From contig CAIVGA010000026.1 of NCBI GenBank assembly GCA_903905325.1, forward strand, positions 1 through 16,841: a stretch of DNA of 16,841 bases, written 5' to 3'. Source of the stretch: an uncultured bacterium (GTDB lineage: Bacteria; Patescibacteriota; Minisyncoccia; Phycocordibacterales; PALSA-1337). Position 1 is the first letter of the stretch, and each line of letters opens with the position of its first letter. Both the position numbers and the translations under genes were made by a program. A model generated the notes under the pieces. That model worked only from the letters and a program-made list of their open reading frames with translations. It did not search any database and had not been told where the DNA came from. This document shows, one piece after another, positions 13,856 to 16,841 of the stretch.

Positions 13856-14638
13856 ATGCGAATAATCACCTGGAATGTAAATGGCTTGCGAGCAAATGTG
13901 AAAAAGGGCTGTTTTGATTGGTTTCTCAATAATGCCCCAGATATTTACTGTATCCAAGAAACAAAAGCCCACCCAGATCAGCTAGAAGAAGGAATTCGTA
14001 ACCCAGAAGGATATTTCTCTTATTTTGATCATTCTAAAGGACGTAAAGGATATAGTGGCGTCGCAATTTATTCAAAGATTAAGCCAGACAAGGTCGAATA
14101 TGGACTTGGTGTTCGCACGCTAGATCAGGAAGGTAGGTTTTTGGCAGTATTTTATGAGAAATTTCCTTTTGGTAAAACTGTCCTTTTGAATATATATTTT
14201 CCAAACGGAGGTGGTGGACCAGAAAGGTTAGATTTTAAACTTCGTTACTATGATGCGTTTTTGTCTTATATAAATAAGTTGCACAAAAAGGGATATGAAA
14301 TAATCTTCTGTGGAGATATCAATACTGCACACACGGAGATCGATTTGGCACGACCTAAAGATAATGCGGAGAATACAGGTTTCCTCCCTATCGAACGCGC
14401 CTGGATCGATAAAGTAATTGCCGCGGGATATACCGACGTTTTTAGACATTTCAATCCGGGTGTCAAAGATAAATATACATATTGGGATATGAAAACATTT
14501 GCCCGAGAACGCAACGTTGGATGGAGAATTGACTACTTTTTTGTCTCATCTTCTATTCTCAAGCACGTGACAAAGATCAAAATTCTTGATCAAATAATGG
14601 GTTCTGACCATTGCCCTACTGAGTTAACTATTGGATAG
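13856..14638 (+). CDS. xthA: Exodeoxyribonuclease III (AP endonuclease)
   Basis: A 260-residue EEP-superfamily nuclease of normal length. Active-site residues are all in place: N7 in WNVNG, E35 in IQETK, Y114 in YFPNG, D154 and N156 in GDINTAH, D226 in GWRIDYFF, and D251/H252 in GSDHCP. The family cuts DNA at abasic sites and has 3'-5' exonuclease and 3'-phosphatase activity, so it serves base-excision repair. The N-terminus is canonical (MRIITWNVNG), which fixes the start. An extended -10 lies 6 bases upstream, so the gene may be transcribed alone as a leaderless mRNA as well as with xer. No terminator follows directly; the 590-base gene-free region starts here. Confidence 0.97.
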   Translation: MRIITWNVNGLRANVKKGCFDWFLNNAPDIYCIQETKAHPDQLEEGIRNPEGYFSYFDHSKGRKGYSGVAIYSKIKPDKVEYGLGVRTLDQEGRFLAVFYEKFPFGKTVLLNIYFPNGGGGPERLDFKLRYYDAFLSYINKLHKKGYEIIFCGDINTAHTEIDLARPKDNAENTGFLPIERAWIDKVIAAGYTDVFRHFNPGVKDKYTYWDMKTFARERNVGWRIDYFFVSSSILKHVTKIKILDQIMGSDHCPTELTIG

Positions 14639-14670
14639 TTTTACGGCTCTACTGAAACGTATTTATTTAA

Positions 14671-14752
14671 ATTTTGCAAAATTTTGCAACGATAAACCGC
14701 GTAATTGACGGTCTCAGATGGAAAACGTAACTACGCGGCTCGAAGTCTGCAA
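14671..14752 (+). other. Palindrome, tandem repeat and nested stem after xthA
   Basis: ATTTTGCAAAAT (14671-14682) is a 12-bp palindrome made by two near-identical 10-base repeats (14671-14680, 14681-14690). Next, TTGCA (14684-14688) pairs with TGCAA (14748-14752), enclosing a GC-rich 7-bp stem CCGCGTA (14697-14703) with TACGCGG (14732-14738). A further stem TTCCT/AGGAA (14799-14803 with 14812-14816) follows. This may be the 5' part of a structured transcript or a protein-binding site. Confidence 0.45.
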
Positions 14753-14830
14753 TGAATAGAAATTATATGATCTATGCTGATCACATTCATCCGAACTATT
14801 CCTAAACAAACAGGAAGGTTATGTAGTATT

Positions 14831-14839
14831 TGCTAAAAT
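14831..14839 (+). promoter_or_regulatory. Extended -10 for the small RNA candidate
   Basis: TGCTAAAAT: TAAAAT (14834-14839) with the TGn extension. No -35 match at 16-18 bases. The predicted start, about 14846, is the base just before the first strong hairpin. Confidence 0.5.
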
Positions 14840-14845
14840 GTGATG

Positions 14846-14988
14846 TGTCCTACTGGAAGTAGGACGAAATTGTAATTGAGGCAAAATACATTACCCGACT
14901 GAGCAACAGAAGGATGTGAAAACATTCTTCGCTGACTTCTATTTTGAGGTTTCGCAACCTCGTGGAATCGAGATGATTCCGGTTTTTT
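14846..14988 (+). ncRNA. Candidate small RNA of about 143 bases with intrinsic terminator
   Basis: Between an extended -10 and an intrinsic terminator lie four further perfect or near-perfect helices in order: GTCCTACT/AGTAGGAC (14847-14854 with 14858-14865, 3-base loop), CAAAATA/TATTTTG (14882-14888 with 14940-14946), enclosing GAAGGATGT/ACATTCTTC (14909-14917 with 14922-14930, one G-U pair) capped by a GAAA tetraloop, and GAGGTT/AACCTC (14946-14951 with 14956-14961). The last helix, 14964-14980, is followed by six T. There is no protein frame of note. GNRA tetraloop, coaxial stems and terminator together look like a real RNA gene. I cannot match it to 6S, SRP, RNase P, tmRNA or a known riboswitch, and no plus-strand gene follows that it could control. 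Family unknown. Confidence 0.6.
14964..14988 (+). terminator. Intrinsic terminator
   Basis: GGAATC (14964-14969), loop GAGAT, GATTCC (14975-14980), then GG and six T (14983-14988). It also ends any read-through from xthA. Confidence 0.8.
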
Positions 14989-15006
14989 AGGACCTACCCA
15001 AAGTCC

Positions 15007-15012
15007 TATAAT
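15007..15012 (+). promoter_or_regulatory. Consensus TATAAT after the terminator
   Basis: A perfect TATAAT that begins 18 bases after the T-run of the terminator, overlapping the right arm of an AGGAC/GTCCT inverted repeat (14989-14993 with 15003-15007). No good -35. The predicted start is about 15019. Confidence 0.45.
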
Positions 15013-15164
15013 TTGTTGAAAGAACAGTATTTATTTAATACTGATCACTAGACTATTTCCAACTCGATTACTATTTGCAAATAAGTTAAGAGACAATCTC
15101 GTGATCAGAATTCCTCGGAAAATAAATTGGTCTGGATACATTGTATGTCCATTATAAATTACTG

Positions 15165-15197
15165 TAAAGGACATAGTGTGGATAACTATGTCCTTTA
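15165..15197 (-). terminator. Long hairpin downstream of cca, probable terminator
   Basis: TAAAGGACATAGT (15165-15177) and ACTATGTCCTTTA (15185-15197) form a 13-bp perfect stem with a 7-base loop, 31 bases past the cca stop. The T-run lies inside the stem rather than after it, so termination strength is uncertain. It would also serve the plus strand. Confidence 0.5.
15177..15185 (-). promoter_or_regulatory. Perfect DnaA-box sequence in hairpin loop
   Basis: TGTGGATAA on the plus strand is the complement of TTATCCACA, the consensus DnaA box. It fills the loop and the first stem pair of the hairpin at 15165-15197. No cluster of boxes is near, so this is not evidence of an origin. Confidence 0.35.
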
Positions 15198-15228
15198 TCA
15201 CGTGTCCAAAGAAAATACTTGAATTTCC

Positions 15229-16740
15229 CTATGAGACAAAATGTTTTTTCCTTATATCCTCAATATCTTTTTGATCCTCTTCTTCTTTGCGTTCTTTTCC
15301 CTCTTCACCTTTTTTCTTTAATTCTTCATCGCTTAGGCTAAGCAATTCAAGAGCTCTCTTTTGTAGATATTCTTCTGTGTTTAGTTTTGGGTCTTCAAGA
15401 ACTTCATCAAATAAAGCATGAAGTATATATCCAATTTTTGGTCCTGCTGGTATTTTGCAATAGTCCATTAGCTGTTTGCCGTCTATTTTGAGCATTGCGA
15501 CAGAAATTGGGTCTCTCAAGGCTTCTTCTATCATAGCCTTGTATTTTCTTAGTCGATATGGGTTTTCTTTGGGTCTACCGGTGCCTATACGGTCGCATAT
15601 ACGTACATTCATTAGGTCCCATATGTTTTCACGGCCAACATTCACTATCATCCTACGGACAGCTGTTAGAGTGATTTGCTCAGTATCTGAGAAAAACATA
15701 TGCCAGCGAACCATTTTGACCACTTTTTCGATTGTTGCACGTGAAAACTTCAATCTTTCGAGTATTTTACGTGTTTCACGTGAACCAAGCACCTCATGGC
15801 CATAGAAAGTGTATGTTTTTGTTCCACGTGAAACATCGCCTGCAATTCCACGAGTTTTAGGCTTAGAAATGTCGTGAAACAGCGCAGAAAGCCTTATTTC
15901 TAGCGGCCATTCCTTGTCTGCGGCACATTGTAGGCTTCTAAGGAGGTGTTCCCAGACATCGTAAATATGTGTCCCTCTTTGTTCAATCCCGATCCCCTTT
16001 TCAAGTTCTGGCACTATAAACTCCAATAATCCCGTTTCGTGAAGCATCATAAGGCCATTTTTGGGTTGAGGAGACATAATAAGCTTGGTAAATTCGTCTC
16101 GGATACGCTCAATTGACACCTCCTTTAATAGGTTTTTATGGCTCTGTATAGCCGTATAAGTCTCTTTTTCTATCGTGAAACCTAGTTCAACAGCTAGTCT
16201 AATAGCACGCAGTATACGCAAAGCGTCTTCATTGAAGCGGTCATTTGGGTTCCCTACCGTTCGAATTATCTTGTCTTTTATATCTTTAAATCCTCCATAT
16301 AGGTCTATTATGTCTTTTATTGCATCTTCAGAAAGTGAAACAGCTATTGAGTTTATAGTTAAATCGCGTCTTTTTAGGTCATCCTCAATGTTTTTACTAA
16401 ATAACACCTGATCTGGGTGACGGCGGTCTGTATACTGGGATTCTGTTCTAAATGGTGTGACCTCTATGTTTCGTAGGCTTTCATCTTCAGTTGTTTCATT
16501 GATGACAGCCACTGTGCCAAAAGTATTCTCATAAACTGTCTTGACGAAAAGTTTTTGAATTTCTTCTGGCGTAGCATCTGTTGTGACGTCCCAATCCTTT
16601 GGTTTATTTCCAAGAAAAAAGTCTCTTACACAGCCACCGACTAGGTAAGCTTTAAAACCAGCCTTTTCTAGAGCCTGGATCACATCTGTTACTTCTGTCG
16701 GAATGGGGCTATTTTTCATTTTGCTTTGATTTATTAACAT
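15229..16740 (-). CDS. cca: CCA tRNA nucleotidyltransferase with HD domain
   Basis: A 503-residue class II (poly(A) polymerase-type) nucleotidyltransferase. The head has LVGGCVRDFFLG (33-44) and the catalytic pair D49/D51 in KDWDV; the neck shows RRDLTINSIA (124-133) and the NTP-recognition stretch NEDALRILRAIRLAVELGF (170-188). An HD domain follows, with H289/D290 in FHDISKP and further His at H315 and H347. The enzyme adds or repairs the 3' CCA of tRNAs. The last 35 residues are a highly charged Lys/Glu tail, not typical of the family and probably a helix or disordered. The ATG at 16740 has TATATA 6 bases upstream; M8 (16719) is an alternative start that would lose little. A hairpin 31 bases downstream may end the transcript. 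CCA-adding rather than poly(A) polymerase is assumed from length and the HD domain. Confidence 0.95.
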   Translation of the reverse strand: MLINQSKMKNSPIPTEVTDVIQALEKAGFKAYLVGGCVRDFFLGNKPKDWDVTTDATPEEIQKLFVKTVYENTFGTVAVINETTEDESLRNIEVTPFRTESQYTDRRHPDQVLFSKNIEDDLKRRDLTINSIAVSLSEDAIKDIIDLYGGFKDIKDKIIRTVGNPNDRFNEDALRILRAIRLAVELGFTIEKETYTAIQSHKNLLKEVSIERIRDEFTKLIMSPQPKNGLMMLHETGLLEFIVPELEKGIGIEQRGTHIYDVWEHLLRSLQCAADKEWPLEIRLSALFHDISKPKTRGIAGDVSRGTKTYTFYGHEVLGSRETRKILERLKFSRATIEKVVKMVRWHMFFSDTEQITLTAVRRMIVNVGRENIWDLMNVRICDRIGTGRPKENPYRLRKYKAMIEEALRDPISVAMLKIDGKQLMDYCKIPAGPKIGYILHALFDEVLEDPKLNTEEYLQKRALELLSLSDEELKKKGEEGKERKEEEDQKDIEDIRKKHFVS

Positions 16741-16744
16741 TAAA

Positions 16745-16754
16745 ACTATATACT
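16745..16754. promoter_or_regulatory. Back-to-back -10 boxes between cca and the right-edge gene
   Basis: On the minus strand TATAGT (plus 16745-16750) or TATATA (plus 16747-16752) lies 4-6 bases before the cca ATG. On the plus strand TATACT (16749-16754) lies 13 bases before the ATG at 16768. The two divergent genes, 27 bases apart, would share this AT-rich core. Confidence 0.42.
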
Positions 16755-16767
16755 ATTGTTTACTAAC

Positions 16768-16841
16768 ATGAAAATACGGTTAAAAGACAAAAATAGGGCT
16801 ATAGAACTAAGAAAACTTGGCTTTAGTTATAAAGAAATCCA
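16768..16841 (+). CDS. Start of a helix-turn-helix-like gene, truncated by window edge
   Basis: From ATG at 16768 the frame is open to the end of the window, giving 24 residues that begin MKIRLKDKNRAIELRKLGFS and continue YKEI. Basic residues and the A..LR..G.SYKEI spacing match the start of a resolvase- or transposase-type helix-turn-helix, a pattern also common at the head of small CPR HNH or regulatory proteins. The rest of the gene is outside the window, so no function can be assigned. Confidence 0.6.
   Translation, partial: MKIRLKDKNRAIELRKLGFSYKEI

Larger units (their letters stand above)
15019..15197 (+). ncRNA. Second candidate structured RNA
   Basis: From the TATAAT at 15007 to the long hairpin at 15165-15197 the sequence is dense in inverted repeats: CAGTATT/AATACTG (15025-15031 with 15037-15043), CTGATCAC/GTGATCAG (15041-15048 with 15101-15108), the 12-bp palindrome TATTTGCAAATA (15072-15083), and GAGA/TCTC (15090-15093 with 15097-15100). 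TATGTCC occurs twice (15144-15150 and 15187-15193), and either copy can pair with GGACATA at 15169-15175, so two hairpins exclude each other. No protein frame. Transcription in either direction is possible; the minus strand would be the 3' region of cca. Much less certain than the RNA at 14846. Confidence 0.35.

Noticed and set aside
14752..14805. 17-codon ORF starting MNRNYMIYAD
   Set aside because: Too short, no start signal, and it lies between predicted stems; expected by chance.
14660..14990. tmRNA or RNase P RNA in the xthA-cca gap
   Set aside because: Size would fit, and GCAACAGAAGG faintly recalls an RNase P core motif, but the GGAAAGTCC partner, the tRNA-like ends and a tag frame ending in Ala codons are all missing.
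1..16841. CRISPR array, tRNA genes, insertion-sequence ends
   Set aside because: No regularly spaced repeats, no cloverleaf with a GGTTCRA T-arm, and no transposase with flanking inverted repeats were found. The right-edge HTH-like start is too short to call a transposase.

Overview
The window reads as a chromosomal stretch of a low-GC bacterium of the Patescibacteria/CPR group, most likely a Parcubacteria-type lineage. That is an inference from protein flavour: a LysM-M23 endopeptidase with a short membrane anchor, a Ser/Thr/Pro-rich single-pass protein of a kind I associate with this group, a TraR-like DksA with an eroded zinc finger, one generic Xer recombinase and a class II CCA enzyme with an HD domain. 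Genes are compact, no convincing Shine-Dalgarno sequence is visible, and none of the 14 visible stop codons is TGA.

Layout. 1-2384 (minus): helicase uvrD followed after one base by rsmA, which runs off the left edge. 2594-3673 (plus): LysM/M23 peptidase, divergent from uvrD and convergent with comM. 3681-9510 (minus): pnp, an unrecognised membrane protein, a dksA-like gene and comM, read in that order. 9629-11404: a small accessory block with a polysaccharide-lyase-14-like gene (plus), and on the minus strand a Bro-N/DinD-like gene whose 3' end overlaps a 55-codon gene not previously listed among the long ORFs. 11500-12405 (minus): NYN/LabA-type nuclease and rpsO. 12406-12836: no confident protein gene, but a near-consensus minus-strand promoter and several strong inverted repeats suggest a structured RNA or a long rpsO leader. 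12837-14638 (plus): xer recombinase and xthA exonuclease III. 14639-15228: 590 bases without a protein gene, packed with inverted repeats, -10 boxes and an intrinsic terminator, probably holding one or two small RNAs. 15229-16740 (minus): cca. 16768 to the right edge: start of a helix-turn-helix-like gene.

How the genes fit together. Most of the window is housekeeping: DNA repair and recombination (UvrD, Xer, exonuclease III, ComM), RNA metabolism (PNPase, CCA enzyme, RsmA, NYN nuclease, S15) and cell wall (M23). The ancestral rpsO-pnp neighbourhood seems to have been opened by the NYN, Bro-N and lyase genes. The points most worth a second look are (1) -10-like hexamers placed 6-7 bases before the start codon at most genes, implying leaderless mRNAs; (2) the RNA-like intergenic region at 14641-15228; (3) the structured segment upstream of rpsO; (4) a PL14-type lyase with its apparent catalytic residues but no signal peptide; (5) the Bro-N gene with its overlapping 55-residue partner.
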